A stretch of 64,000 bases of DNA from Mycobacterium sp. SMC-8 (GCF_025263565.1 NZ_CP079865.1:3100001-3164000); one strand, 5' to 3'; positions 1 to 9,441 are shown, counted from the stretch's first letter. Numbers and translations are program-made. The notes: generated from the sequence alone by a model not told the origin.

Positions 1-87
1 GGTGGCCAGCCGCAGGAACGCCGCCGGGTTGGGGAAGATCTCCACGACGTCGGCGCGGCGCTTGATCTCCTTGTTGAGCCGCTCGAT
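1..87 (-). pseudogene. IS256-family transposase, 3' fragment
   Basis: Minus-strand translation gives IERLNKEIKRRADVVEIFPN followed by PAAFLRLAT. This is the conserved C-terminal segment of IS256-family transposases. The gene continues past the left edge of the window. It is the detached tail of the transposase whose first 337 codons are at 4299-5309. Joined at the proline codon, the two parts restore the expected WSNNPIERL sequence, so this piece was separated by insertion and is not a second copy. Confidence 0.85.
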
Positions 88-130
88 TAACCGGCCCTCG
101 GGGTCGGATCAACTCTCGGTGGTCGATTGG

Positions 131-2086
131 TCAGCGGTCGAGGCGGTGCAGGTGGTCGGTCAACGCCTCGGCGACACGGTGGTGACGGGCGGCTTCGTCG
201 AGCCAGCCACGGGCGCGGGCATCTGCTTCGAGAGTCTGGATGTCGGTGCGTTGCGCTTCGAGTGCGCCTCGGAACTCGGGGCCGGTGACGAAGTTGTCGC
301 AGGTTTCGCAGATGTTGGCATAGGGGCAGGCGCCGGCACTGTGGTGGCGGGCGCAGTAGCCGTGGGCGACACGTGTTTTGAGCATCTCACTACCGAGCCA
401 GCTGACCGCATCGGGGACGATGGGTTTGCCGACCGGAGTGAGAGTGAACTGTCGTCGCATCTTTCCCATGGCCTGGTCATAGGCATCGCGCAGCGTCGGT
501 GAGGCCAAGGTGGCGTAACGCAAAGTCATCTGCGGGGTGACATGTCCGAGCAGTGCCATCAAGGCCTGCAGGCTCATGCCTGCGTTCGCGAGCTCGGTGG
601 CCCATGTGTGGCGTAGCTGATGCGGGGTTACCACCAGCGGTGCGCCGCCGGTCCCGCGCAGCCCGCAGGACTCGATGGCGGCGAGCAGGCCATTGCGTAA
701 CCGCGTCTGTCCGAGACGGCGGCCGTGCGCAACGAACAGGAAATCGGTAGGCGCTCCGGTACGGGGATGCGGCAGTGGGCGGCAAACACCACGTCTGCTG
801 GTCCACTGGTCCAATGCGGCAATGGTGTTGGCCGAGAGCGGAACCATGCGTTCGGTGGCGAGCTTGCCCAACGGAACTTTCAACCAGGTGCCGGCGGGTC
901 CGTAGTCGACGACGCTGCCGAGTTCGAGGTCGAGCAGCTCCCCGATCCGCAGCCCTGCCCCGCGAAGCACTGTCAGCCCGACGCGGGCGAACGTATCCTC
1001 CAGCTGGGCAACCGCGTTCATCACCGCGGCGTCGATATCAGGTGGTAGGGCCTGCGGCAGGGGTTGATCGAGTTTCGGGATATCGACGGCGAAGACCAGA
1101 CGACGCGGCGGTGCCTGCTCCCAGCCCCATTCGGTGATGTCGTCGAGTAGGTTGCGCACGCTCAGTACCGTCGATTGGATCACGGCCTTGGAGATGGTGC
1201 GTCCGGCGCCGGCGGCGGCGCGTTGTCCACGCCAGGTGCGGGCGCGATTCCAGACCAGGAAACCCTCGATGTGACTGCGATCCAGATCCCCGAACGAGGT
1301 GAGCTCGGGATGAGTGGTGGTGAGATAGTCCGCGAACGGCAGCAAATCGTTGATCAACGATTCGACGGATTTCGGACGCAGCACCGATGCCCGGACGGTG
1401 ACATAACGCAGCAGCGTCTCCCGGATCAGGTCAGTCATCGCCACGTCGGCGAAGCGTTGGGCGTAGCTGCGGGCCCAACGCCGCCGCCGTGGTGGTGTAT
1501 CGACGATGCGAGCCTGAAAAAGCATCTGCCGCAACCCGGCTATCCGGTTGCGGTAGGCGCGCCTCGACGATGCCGGAATCGATTGTGTGGCAGCCAGCGC
1601 GGTGTCGAACTTGTCGACCGTGCCGTTGTCGACATCGTCGACGAGTCCGCCGTGCCAGGCGAGCAGCACCGCCAGACATTCACCCAAGACCGTCTCGATC
1701 CACTGTGGTGTCCAGCCCAAGGCCAGCCCGGCGGTGCGCACGGCGGCGAATCCGCCCGGGTCACGGTCCTCGACGGCTCGTCCCAGACCAGTGAGGTTCT
1801 TGACGGCCGCGAGTTCGAGGTCGAGGCGCAACTCGCCCCGGCCAATGACATGACACAGCAGTGGCCAGGCCCCGTTGTTGCGCAGATCGGCCAACCGCTC
1901 GACCGCCGGTCTGGTCATCCAGTCCCGCAGATCCGGGTGCTCGGTCAGGAAGGTGCTCGCGCCGCGGGTGCGGCCACGCACCGACCTGCTACTGAGACCA
2001 AGGCTGGCAACGTGTTCGAGATAGTCGTCCAGCACCGCATCCGGGTCAGCCAGCAGGTCCATCGATGCGAGCGTCTGGGTGGTCAT
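131..2086 (-). CDS. tnpB: Tyrosine recombinase, TnpB-like
   Basis: This 651-aa site-specific integrase starts at the ATG encoding MTTQTLASMDLL, which overlaps the upstream tnpA stop as ATGA. The reading frame is open further upstream, but that stretch is the shadow of tnpA. The catalytic core is visible: an arginine in VLRGAGLRIGELLDLELG, the HxxR box in HQLRHTWATEL, and the LLGH...Y box in LLGHVTPQMTLRYATL. The C-terminus has a Cys/His-rich segment (CARHHSAGACPYANICETCDNF) that may bind zinc, as in Tn554 TnpB. It should act together with TnpA in strand exchange. The gene looks intact, but its partner is broken. The long N-terminal half fits the 600-plus residues usual for TnpB proteins. Confidence 0.85.
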   Translation of the reverse strand: MTTQTLASMDLLADPDAVLDDYLEHVASLGLSSRSVRGRTRGASTFLTEHPDLRDWMTRPAVERLADLRNNGAWPLLCHVIGRGELRLDLELAAVKNLTGLGRAVEDRDPGGFAAVRTAGLALGWTPQWIETVLGECLAVLLAWHGGLVDDVDNGTVDKFDTALAATQSIPASSRRAYRNRIAGLRQMLFQARIVDTPPRRRRWARSYAQRFADVAMTDLIRETLLRYVTVRASVLRPKSVESLINDLLPFADYLTTTHPELTSFGDLDRSHIEGFLVWNRARTWRGQRAAAGAGRTISKAVIQSTVLSVRNLLDDITEWGWEQAPPRRLVFAVDIPKLDQPLPQALPPDIDAAVMNAVAQLEDTFARVGLTVLRGAGLRIGELLDLELGSVVDYGPAGTWLKVPLGKLATERMVPLSANTIAALDQWTSRRGVCRPLPHPRTGAPTDFLFVAHGRRLGQTRLRNGLLAAIESCGLRGTGGAPLVVTPHQLRHTWATELANAGMSLQALMALLGHVTPQMTLRYATLASPTLRDAYDQAMGKMRRQFTLTPVGKPIVPDAVSWLGSEMLKTRVAHGYCARHHSAGACPYANICETCDNFVTGPEFRGALEAQRTDIQTLEADARARGWLDEAARHHRVAEALTDHLHRLDR

Positions 2087-2360
2087 CGTCGTGTCCCGGC
2101 AAGGCTGGCGCGAGCCGCACCGTATTCGGCGGCGAGTTGCTCGACCGACAGGTGCACATATCCGGCGGTGGTTTCCGGGGACACGTGGCCCATCAACTCC
2201 CGCAGCGCCATCAGATCGATTCCAGCAGAGGCGAGTTCGGTGCCGTAGGTATGGCGCAGCCGGTGTGGACGTACCCTCGTCGCACCAGACAGGTCTCGGT
2301 GCCGCCGAAACAGTGACCGCAGTCCGGCCTCGGTGACCGGGGTGTTGGCCGTCGCTCAGG

Positions 2361-2416
2361 ATGCAGACGATGGCGTCACTGTGGATGCAGACGTGATTTC
2401 GGGGGTCGGTCTGCAT
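2361..2416. repeat. ATGCAGAC repeats near the element's left end
   Basis: The octamer ATGCAGAC occurs at 2361-2368 and 2385-2392, and inverted (GTCTGCAT) at 2409-2416, all within 75 bp of the left end of the 1,043-bp element. A fourth copy is at 3295-3302, about 85 bp inside the right end. Clustered subterminal repeats of this kind are typical of transposase binding sites in multi-site elements such as Tn7 and Tn402. The binding role is inferred. Confidence 0.6.
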
Positions 2417-2519
2417 TGTGACGGGGTAATCGTCGCGGCGACGCGGTGGTCGTCATGGTGACGACTGTCGGCAGGCATGGTGATGACGCCCCCGGCGGCA
2501 GCGCGGGGACGTCGGAGGG

Positions 2520-3134
2520 TCAGCCGGGTGGCGCCAGAAGGCGGCCGCGGGTGTACATCCCGATCAGGGTCCACGGCGGCTCACCGAGGGCGTAGCGGCG
2601 GCGGTCCCAGTAGGCCGCTGCCGACAACAGCGACAGCGCGTGGTGCAACATGTTCCCTCGGTAGCGCAGCGCGGTGAACGTGTCGGGGTCCAGGGCGAGC
2701 AGCTGCTCGGTCCCGTCGCGTGCGAGACGGTCCAGGTGCTCTGGCGGTAGTCGGCGAAGCCAGCGGCGCACGGTGGACACCGGCCGCCCCATGGTCGCCG
2801 CGATACGCCGGTGTCCGAGTCCATTTGCTTTGTGCAGCAATGCTGTTCCAATCACTGCGGTGGTGTCGGCATGGCGTGGCTGCAGAGCGGCGGGCATCAC
2901 GATATGCGTTGACGAGCAGGACCGGCATCGCGTGCGGCGGGGGCGCACCGTGATCGTGGTCCCGTCGTGATCGCGCACGGAGCGCCGCCTGCCGTAGCCC
3001 CAAGAAGTCAGCTGGCCGTCGCGGCACCGCGGGCAGCGGAGTTCGCCGGCGGCGAGCAGTTTCTCGGCCAGTTCGCCGGTGCGCGCGACGATCACCGCAG
3101 AGCCAGTCCATGATCCACCAGCCTTACCTATCAC
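2520..3134 (-). CDS. DUF6431-type zinc-ribbon/HTH protein
   Basis: This protein of up to 204 aa has a four-cysteine zinc ribbon (LRCPRC ... TRCRSC, about residues 32-73) and then a helix-turn-helix region (TALLHKANGLGHRRIAATMG then RPVSTVRRWLRRLPP, about 95-135). That layout matches the DUF6431 family found beside actinobacterial mobile elements. The GTG at 3134 opens the frame; a GTG at 3095 (giving VIVARTGELAEKL) fits the homologous N-terminus better. It is the only gene in its element. A DNA-binding role at the element's ends is likely, but the biochemical function is unknown to me. Confidence 0.7.
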   Translation of the reverse strand: MIGKAGGSWTGSAVIVARTGELAEKLLAAGELRCPRCRDGQLTSWGYGRRRSVRDHDGTTITVRPRRTRCRSCSSTHIVMPAALQPRHADTTAVIGTALLHKANGLGHRRIAATMGRPVSTVRRWLRRLPPEHLDRLARDGTEQLLALDPDTFTALRYRGNMLHHALSLLSAAAYWDRRRYALGEPPWTLIGMYTRGRLLAPPG

Positions 3135-4298
3135 CCGGGAACCGGGATAGGGGTCAGTTCGTGTTGGGCGACCGCAGAATCGACGCGTCCGCCGTCACCG
3201 ATTGTGACGATCTCGGGATTCGGCATCGCGCCGGAGCCGAAATGGACTCTGCGCGAGCAGACCAGCGCGGGGTCCGTTCGTGGGCACGCTGATGATGCAG
3301 ACGACCGCCGTCCCCGACCCGGGATTTCGACAACTTCAATGACGATCACCCCCGCCGTGGTCGTCACACAGAGGGACGGTCAACACCGGGGCCCCCGCGG
3401 AGGGTCCGCGCAGCACCACGAAACACTCCTCGGTCGTCAACCCTGGTGGGCGTTCGAGGCGCAGATAGGCCGACAGTTCGGTGAAGAATGCTGCATCGAC
3501 CGGTACCACCCGCTCCTTCGAGCCTTTACCAAGCACCCGCACCCGCACCCGCCGTCGACCGAAGTCGATGTCGGCCAACCGCAAGGACCGCACCTCGGCG
3601 CTGCGCAGGCCCCCAAAGAGCATCGCCCACACCATCGCCCGATCCCGGTGGGTTCGCAACGACGCCACGAACCGCTCGACTGCATTGGCATCGAGAGACT
3701 CGGGCAGTAACCGCGGTTGCCGCACCAGCCGGCCTCCGGCCCGAGGCCGACCCGGGCCCAGATGCCCGAGCAGTCCCCGCGCCACCGGTCTCAGCCCCTG
3801 CCCGCGCCGCGGTGAGGGCACCGGGTTCTCGGAGCGCGTCCCGGTCATCACCAGGTACTCGAAGAACGCCCGCACCGCCGAGACCCGCCGGTTGACCGTC
3901 GATGCCGCCGCGCTCCCGCCATTCCTTCTCGCCGGGCTGCGCCGGTGGTCACGGCGCACATCCTGCCAGTCGATCCACTCGAACACCTCCACCGGCGTCA
4001 CCGCCGCCACCGCGAGATCACGGTCCAGCAGGAACCGAGCCAGATTGAGCACATCGAACGCATACGCCCGCACCGTCGCCGCACTGAACCCGCGTCCGGC
4101 CAGATGCACCAGGAATGCGTTTGCCGCTGCGCACCCCTCCCACGGGCCATCGATCACATAGCCGTCACTGCTGGTGCGCACCCGAACAGTCATCGCCTAC
4201 CCCTCTCGGCCCCGCCAGCATGCGCCACACATGACCCGCGGCCTCGAACCTCACGCCGCATCCACAGTCGTGTCGTGGGAGGGCCGGTTAACCGATCT

Positions 4299-5309
4299 GG
4301 GATTGTTCGACCAGATCTTTTGCCAGTGCGCCTTCGGGAACGCGGTGAAGGCCAGCACGTCGGTCTTGGCCTCGGCCATCATCGCGGCCACCTTCGGGAA
4401 GCTGGCCGCCAAGGTGTCGGCGACCCGATCCCACTGGGCGCCCACCTCGGCGGGGTCGGTGTGGGCGAAGATGGTCTTGACCGCCGCGGTGACCGCCGGG
4501 GCGTGTTTGGCCGCGACCGCGGTGTGCAGGTTGCGCATGAAGTGCACTCGGCACCGCTGCCATGATGAGTTTGTGAACTGTTGAGCCACAGCAGCTTTGA
4601 GACCAGCATGGGCGTCGGAGATCACCAGGTGCACGCCACTGAGGCCGCGGGCCTTCAACGATGCCAGGAACTCCCGCCAGAACTCGTAGGATTCACTGTC
4701 ACCGACTGCGGTACCCAACACCTCCCGGGTGCCATCGATGGACACCCCCGTGGCCACTACGAGGGCTTGAGAGACCACGTGCGCTCCGATACGGACTTTG
4801 CAGAACGTCGCATCGCAGAAGACGTACGGAAACGTCGTGTGGGCCAGGCTGCGGGTGCGAAACGCCTCGATCTCTTTGTCCAGGCCGGCGCAGATCCGTG
4901 AGACCTCCGACTTGGAGACCCCGGTCTCCACGCCCATCGCAGCCACCAGGTCATCGACGCTGCGGGTGGACACCCCGTGCACGTAGGCCTCCATGATCAC
5001 CGCATGCAAGGCCTTGTCGATGCGGCGGCGCCGCTCCAGCAGCGACGGGAAGAACGATCCGGACCGCAGCTTGGGGATCTGCACCTCGACGTCACCGGAG
5101 GTCGTCGAGATGGTCTTGGGTCGGTGCCCGTTGCGGTGCACGGTGCGTCCGTCGGTGCGCTGGTAGCGGCCGGCGCCGATGGTGGCGGTGGCTTCGGCCT
5201 CGATCAGTTGCTGCAGCCCGGCTCGGATCAGCTCGGCGAACACCGCGCCCGCATCGGCGGACTTCAGTGCATCTAGTTGGGCAAGCAGGGCAGAATGATC
5301 CTGGGTCAT
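4299..5309 (-). pseudogene. IS256-family transposase, 5' part
   Basis: The first 337 codons of an IS256-family (mutator) transposase start at the ATG giving MTQDHSALLAQLDAL. Visible family blocks include RNGHRPKTISTTSGDVEVQI, the region with a first catalytic aspartate (FPYVFCDATFCKVR), the second aspartate in LVISDAHAGLK, and CRVHFMRNL. The frame then runs into the inserted Tn554-like element and stops at 4251, after about 15 foreign codons. The missing C-terminus, which includes the catalytic glutamate-containing helix (IERLNKEIKRR), is at 1-87. Confidence 0.88.
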
Positions 5310-5455
5310 CGCGTCGTGTGTCCTTTGCGTGAGTCACTTTGGTCGGTAACTCACTGACCACTACGCGATGGCCCACCCCAACACCGGCAACGACACACCC
5401 AGCACCGCCGTCACCGGCCCCCGAAACTCCACCACGCCAGGGGACTTACCCTATC

Positions 5456-6306
5456 GTGGCGCTGTACCATCCCACCTCTGTCCAGTACAGAGCGTTAAGT
5501 CTTCACCGCGGCTCGCATGCGGTACGTGAATTCAGATCTTCAAAGACTAATGGAATTTCATCGATCTGCACTGTCGGCTCCGGTTGATCCCTGAGCAGCC
5601 TGCTCAGATAACTACCTGCTCACTTTTCGACCGGAGCCGATACTCCACGTCACTTTCCCATCGGTGGCGTCTGATGCCAACCACTCTGCAGGCTCGGATT
5701 TCGGGCCTGGTCTCAATCGAACTTTAGGCATGCCAATACCCGTGGAACTGGTGAGAGTGAGAAATATTGGTATCGTCACCGCGCCCGCTCCGGCCGAAAA
5801 AGGAGCAGGATGTTGCGCAGCGAATTCGACTCAACGGCGCGGTGTTCCGGGTTGGCAGAGCCGAGAATAAGCGGCCGAATAAGGTCTCGAAAACTCAACC
5901 GTTGTAGGTGAGTAAGCTTCTGCTCGACAGCCAGCTGGTGTCGGCAACGGGTGACACCGTGTGCATTAATTGCCAGCAGTCGGTCGCTGTCACCTGAGAG
6001 TGGTCGGTCGGCAGGAACGGTCGATCGTCGATGCTAAGCGTCGCCTGCTGGAATTTCGGCACGGCGCCGCAGCTTACGCGCATTCGAAAGTGGTGGCGTC
6101 AGGTCCACGGCGACGAGAACGGATCGGCGTGCTAACGAACGACCGCGTCGACGGTCGATATATCAGCATTTGCCGACGGTAATTTTTAGTCGACAGCGAG
6201 CGTTATCTTCGTTCATAGACCGCCTAGGAAATCTTTCCGTAGCACAACTGCATCGACAGACCGAAGGGGAATGCGGCCCGTATTCTGGCTCTGGGTACTC
6301 GGCATG
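5456..6306. other. Non-coding stretch between IS256 element and Wzy gene
   Basis: I see no supportable gene in these 850 bp. The open frames are under 71 codons and none shows a recognisable motif or a good ribosome binding site. Base composition drops here compared with the flanking IS, marking the left edge of the lower-G+C polysaccharide island. It probably contains the downstream side of the minus-strand Wzy gene and degraded DNA. Confidence 0.4.
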
Positions 6307-7683
6307 CTACCCGCGGCTTGCGGATTGAGGTCTCTGATCGGCGGAAAGGCTGTTTCCCTCAATATCAGCACTGTGCTGCCTGCGGTGCATATTAGGCGTC
6401 ATGGCATACAGATAACCGATTGCTAACGCGAAGAGGATCATAGACCGCTGCTCTCCATAGACGGTCGTGTTGTCTGCCATGCCGTGAAGGAATACCCATG
6501 TGACCGCGCAAAGCGCCAATATGGCTGTACGGCGTTCGTGAACAGTCGGCTGCGCCGCTGCCACTCGAAGGCCGAAAGCTATCGCAGCCGCTATGAAGAC
6601 GACAGCTACTATTGCGGCGATCGTCCCAGAGTTTGCCCACGTGGCGATAATTAAATTATGCGGCGGCATGTCGGGCCGCGAAGTGAACCTGGTCATCTGC
6701 TCTGACCAGCCGCCGAAACCAAGACCTGCTAGTGGCGACTCTTTGAAGAGAGTTGCGGCACCAGACCACATCGTGCCCCTATCATCGAGACTCCTTTCAG
6801 ACAGTGCAAAGAAGTTCGGCGCGGCTTTTTGCAGTAGTTCGATCGCTAGCGAGGCGGTTAATGGCGCAAGAATCGCGATAGGGATTGCCGCGAGCACGGC
6901 CCAGCCGCGGAGCATATGCGGTAGCAGCAGGATGACCAGCGCACAACCTACGGTAACAAGAATCGCTGTCTTCGAGCCGGTATAGATCGATCCGGTGAGC
7001 GCGAGAATTGCAACGGCGTAGGGCCAGTGGCGGCCGCTGCGGCGTGCCGCCACGATGAAGAGAAGGGCGGCGACACCGCCAAACAGGGATGCAACATTAC
7101 CGTTCACAAAGAACCCACCAGATTTGAACGGATACCACACATTGTTTGTTATGTCGGCGTAGAGATCTGAAGCTTGCGGTCCCACTAAGTAGGTGGCCAG
7201 TTTAGAGTTGAGGAAAAGAAATTCAACGCCGGGATCTATTCGGAAAATGATTGAGAGCACAGATTGGACGGCGACCCCTGGGACGGTCCACAACACTACA
7301 GTGTTGAGAAACCCCGGGTCTTCCTTCGCCACGACGATCACTTCTCGGAGCCACAGCAAGAACAGAGCACCGCGAACTGTGGTTGCCACACCATTGTCAA
7401 CCCCGGACGGTGTTGCCCAAAGCAGTGACACCGTTATCAGGAATAGAAACAGGGTCATGATGCCGACGAGTGGGCTTGCTGCTGTCGGTCGCCCGCGGGC
7501 TGCCAGACCAAAGATGCACGTACTTAGTGTCCAGAGCACAGCGACAGTAGCGAGTTCGACGGGCACTCCCGGCAGGTATAGCTGCGGAGTGACTAGCAGT
7601 GCCACCCCGATGAGTCTTACGCGGTGCGTGACGAGCATGTTCGCAAACACCGTCAGAAGTGCGACGACGACGGCAACTATCAC
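6307..7683 (-). CDS. O-antigen ligase/polymerase-like membrane protein (Wzy)
   Basis: This 458-aa protein has about 11-12 hydrophobic segments throughout. Its C-terminal half holds the Wzy_C/O-antigen-ligase signature: KESPLAGLGFGGW followed by a large loop and PPHNLIIATWANSGTIAAI. The conserved histidine and the HN motif are present. Such proteins join lipid-linked oligosaccharide repeats at the outer face of the membrane. It is transcribed away from the GT4 gene at 8365 and has no co-directional neighbour. The codon use and AT-richer sequence match the rest of the island. Polymerase versus ligase cannot be decided from sequence alone; linkage to wzx and glycosyltransferase genes favours polymerase. 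Confidence 0.75.
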   Translation of the reverse strand: MIVAVVVALLTVFANMLVTHRVRLIGVALLVTPQLYLPGVPVELATVAVLWTLSTCIFGLAARGRPTAASPLVGIMTLFLFLITVSLLWATPSGVDNGVATTVRGALFLLWLREVIVVAKEDPGFLNTVVLWTVPGVAVQSVLSIIFRIDPGVEFLFLNSKLATYLVGPQASDLYADITNNVWYPFKSGGFFVNGNVASLFGGVAALLFIVAARRSGRHWPYAVAILALTGSIYTGSKTAILVTVGCALVILLLPHMLRGWAVLAAIPIAILAPLTASLAIELLQKAAPNFFALSERSLDDRGTMWSGAATLFKESPLAGLGFGGWSEQMTRFTSRPDMPPHNLIIATWANSGTIAAIVAVVFIAAAIAFGLRVAAAQPTVHERRTAILALCAVTWVFLHGMADNTTVYGEQRSMILFALAIGYLYAMTPNMHRRQHSADIEGNSLSADQRPQSASRG

Positions 7684-8364
7684 AGTCCCCCCTCGAATTT
7701 CGAGCCTACACAGGATCGCTAAGGGGCTGGCCCATTCGAATAGCGAAAACCGATCTACGACACTTTAACTATTGTGGCGACAGCGCAACAGTTACTGATG
7801 CCGCCGTCATGGCGCGCGTGTGCATTCTCGGCGACAACCGGCAACGCCGAGGAAGGCCCTCAATGCGGCACTGTATAGGACGGCGGGCGGGATGGCACCA
7901 AGAGTGCGGCCACGCAGAGTACTTCGCGTTGGCCGGGCTACCTAGGACCGCCATGTCGTTGCTAGGCTATAGCGCGGCGGAACTCTCTAGGCAAAGCGAC
8001 TGGGCGAGATCGTGTGGGGTCTTTGGGCCGTGCGGCGCATCCACCTTTCGAGCACTACACTTCCGCCTGACAGACGTCAGCAAACATACGGACTCCGTCG
8101 GAGGACGTCTGCCACCTGCAGCGGCATGCCGCTGCTCATACCCGGGCTATGCAACTCCTGGATTGTCCACAGGATCGTATTCGTGTCGACGTGGGAGGGA
8201 AAGCGCGGCCTGATGGAGCCAAGTTTATGCTTCCATATGACGGGCGTGACCGCCCAGCCCTGCAACTTGAGTTCTTTACACGTGAGATCGGTCTTAGGAA
8301 GAGTGGCTCGGCCACTCGTGGTGAAGCGGGACTTCAGTTCATCATCGTGTAGTCTCGCGAGTCT
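7684..8364. other. Divergent intergenic region of the polysaccharide island
   Basis: These 681 bp separate the minus-strand Wzy gene from the plus-strand GT4-wzx pair and should hold promoters for both. I find no convincing gene. A plus-strand frame at 7659-8213 has atypical composition and no motif. No operator or riboswitch could be recognised. Confidence 0.4.
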
Positions 8365-9441
8365 ATGCGGCTATCAAAACCGATCGTCTTTGTGGCAGAT
8401 TGCATCCATCCACGATTGGGTATGGAAAAGGCGCTGGAGTCTTTGCTGGAAAACCTACCTCCCGATCAAATTGAACTAGTCCTTATCTCCGGACCCTCAC
8501 CGAAGGGCGCCCCCTACGCGATAACGGCATTGGAATTTCGTTCTGGATGGGTGGGCCGACTCCTCGCCATTAAGCGCCTCCGATGCATAGCCAGAACGAG
8601 GGCAGAGGCGGGTGCCGTAATCGTCGCGGTGGGATCCTGGGCATTCGCAGCCCTAGCAATCGCAACCGTGCTTTCACGCTTTAAGCTGACCTTGTGGGAG
8701 CACACTTTCTTACCGTGGCGCGTGCGCCACGAATGGCGGGTAACATTGGCTGCTACTGCCGTGCGATTGTTAGCATTTCGGCTGGAGCGGGTAGTTTGCG
8801 TAAGTCAATCGAATAAAGACTTTGTTGCGCAAGTTGTGTGGCCGTTAAGGAATCTTACTGTCATACCCAATATGGCAGCCCGTACCGCGGATGGCGCAAT
8901 CAATGCTGATACGGGTGGCGACCAGCAGTCCGTGGAGATGGTAGGCATAGGTTCTCTGACGCCGCGCAAGAATTGGAAGTTGGCCATTCGGGCCATGCAG
9001 CATCTGCCCGGTAATTACCAGTTGCGAATAGCCGGCAATGGCAAACAGCACGACCAACTTCTTGCCTTAATCCAGGAACTGAGCTTAGGCAAGAGGGTGA
9101 GCCTACTGGGGTATGTTCCGGACGCTGACCGTTTAATGAACACTGCAAAAGTAGTTGTTCACCCGTCCCTCGCTGAGACCTTTGGCTACACAATGGTCGA
9201 GGCGGCGGCACGATATCGTCCTATTGTGGTCTTAGACTTGCCCGCAATGAACGAGATGGTTCCCCGATTCGTTTGCGGCGAGCGAGCGGACTCCACGTCG
9301 GAGAGCTTTGCCGCGGCAATACGCCGGGCAGTAAGCGGCACGTACGAATTCTCCATGGCGGAGCGCAATCGCAACAAGGAGTTCAACGATCTTTCGGTCG
9401 TGAATGCGTGGGCCTCACTGGTTGCCGGTCTGGAGCCATGA
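8365..9441 (+). CDS. Glycosyltransferase family 4
   Basis: This 358-aa protein has GT-B architecture. The C-terminal donor-binding domain carries VGIGSLTPRKNWKLAIRAM, RIAGNGKQHDQL, VSLLGYVPD and the family motif ETFGYTMVEAAARYRPIVVLD, where an E-x7-E-like signature contacts the nucleotide sugar. The N-terminal acceptor domain has the LGMEKALESLLENL motif. It starts at an ATG after a non-coding leader and overlaps the next gene by 4 bp (ATGA), so the two are probably translated together. It should add a sugar to a lipid-linked oligosaccharide on the cytoplasmic face. The sugar and linkage cannot be read from sequence. Confidence 0.82.
   Translation: MRLSKPIVFVADCIHPRLGMEKALESLLENLPPDQIELVLISGPSPKGAPYAITALEFRSGWVGRLLAIKRLRCIARTRAEAGAVIVAVGSWAFAALAIATVLSRFKLTLWEHTFLPWRVRHEWRVTLAATAVRLLAFRLERVVCVSQSNKDFVAQVVWPLRNLTVIPNMAARTADGAINADTGGDQQSVEMVGIGSLTPRKNWKLAIRAMQHLPGNYQLRIAGNGKQHDQLLALIQELSLGKRVSLLGYVPDADRLMNTAKVVVHPSLAETFGYTMVEAAARYRPIVVLDLPAMNEMVPRFVCGERADSTSESFAAAIRRAVSGTYEFSMAERNRNKEFNDLSVVNAWASLVAGLEP

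Larger units (their letters stand above)
2343..3385 (-). mobile_element. 1,043-bp element encoding a DUF6431-type protein
   Basis: The element is bounded by imperfect inverted repeats. The left end reads TGTTGGCCGTCGCTCAG and the right end, reversed, TGTTGACCGTCCCTCTG. It therefore has TG...CA termini. A 6-bp direct repeat, CCGGGG, flanks it at 2337-2342 and 3386-3391. Excision of element plus one repeat restores the tnpA reading frame exactly, so the boundaries are well supported. The only convincing gene inside is the DUF6431-type protein, and no DDE transposase or recombinase is visible. It is therefore probably a non-autonomous or deleted derivative, or a transposon whose protein is not a recognised transposase. 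Confidence 0.85.
2083..4193 (-). pseudogene. tnpA: Tyrosine recombinase, TnpA-like, interrupted
   Basis: The 5' part (4193 to 3386) encodes a SAM-like N-terminal domain and the first catalytic arginine (FGGLRSAEVRSL). The 3' part (2336 to 2083) encodes the rest of the core: HRLRHTYGTEL, LMGHVSPETTAGYVHL and a stop that overlaps the tnpB start. Between them lies a 1,043-bp insertion flanked by direct repeats CCGGGG. Removing the insertion and one repeat gives an open frame of 1,062 nt (353 aa plus stop), running GPSAGAPV then TEAGLRSLF, close to the 361 aa of Tn554 TnpA. The insertion separates the catalytic residues, so the gene should be inactive. Confidence 0.88.
88..4298 (-). mobile_element. 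Tn554-like element with two tyrosine recombinases
   Basis: The element interrupts the IS256 transposase gene. It carries two overlapping minus-strand tyrosine recombinase genes in the tnpA-tnpB order of Tn554. No tnpC-like gene fits in the 43 bp after tnpB. Near its ends it has inverted copies of TAACCGGCCCTC, at 88-99 and, reversed, at 4279-4290. The boundaries are inferred from where the interrupted IS256 reading frame stops and resumes. The tnpA gene is itself disrupted by a smaller element at 2343-3385, so self-mobility is doubtful. Confidence 0.78.
1..5455 (-). mobile_element. IS256-family element, split by a Tn554-like insertion
   Basis: The two halves of one IS256 (mutator-type) transposase gene lie at 4299-5309 and 1-87, both on the minus strand. 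The 5' half stops at the residues IWSNNP and the 3' fragment resumes with IERLNKEIKRR, which are consecutive in IS256 transposases. The DNA between them (about 88-4298) is a separate element. The upstream end of the IS lies roughly at 5440-5455, where a CAGGGGACTTACC-like terminal sequence occurs. The other end is beyond base 1. The exact outer boundaries and any target duplication cannot be fixed from this window. Confidence 0.8.

Noticed and set aside
1175..2248. 357-codon plus-strand frame over tnpB
   Set aside because: It has no motif, and it overlaps the integrase catalytic core on the other strand.
3131..3367. 78-aa frame upstream of the DUF6431 gene
   Set aside because: No motif and no ribosome binding site; more likely element end and promoter DNA.
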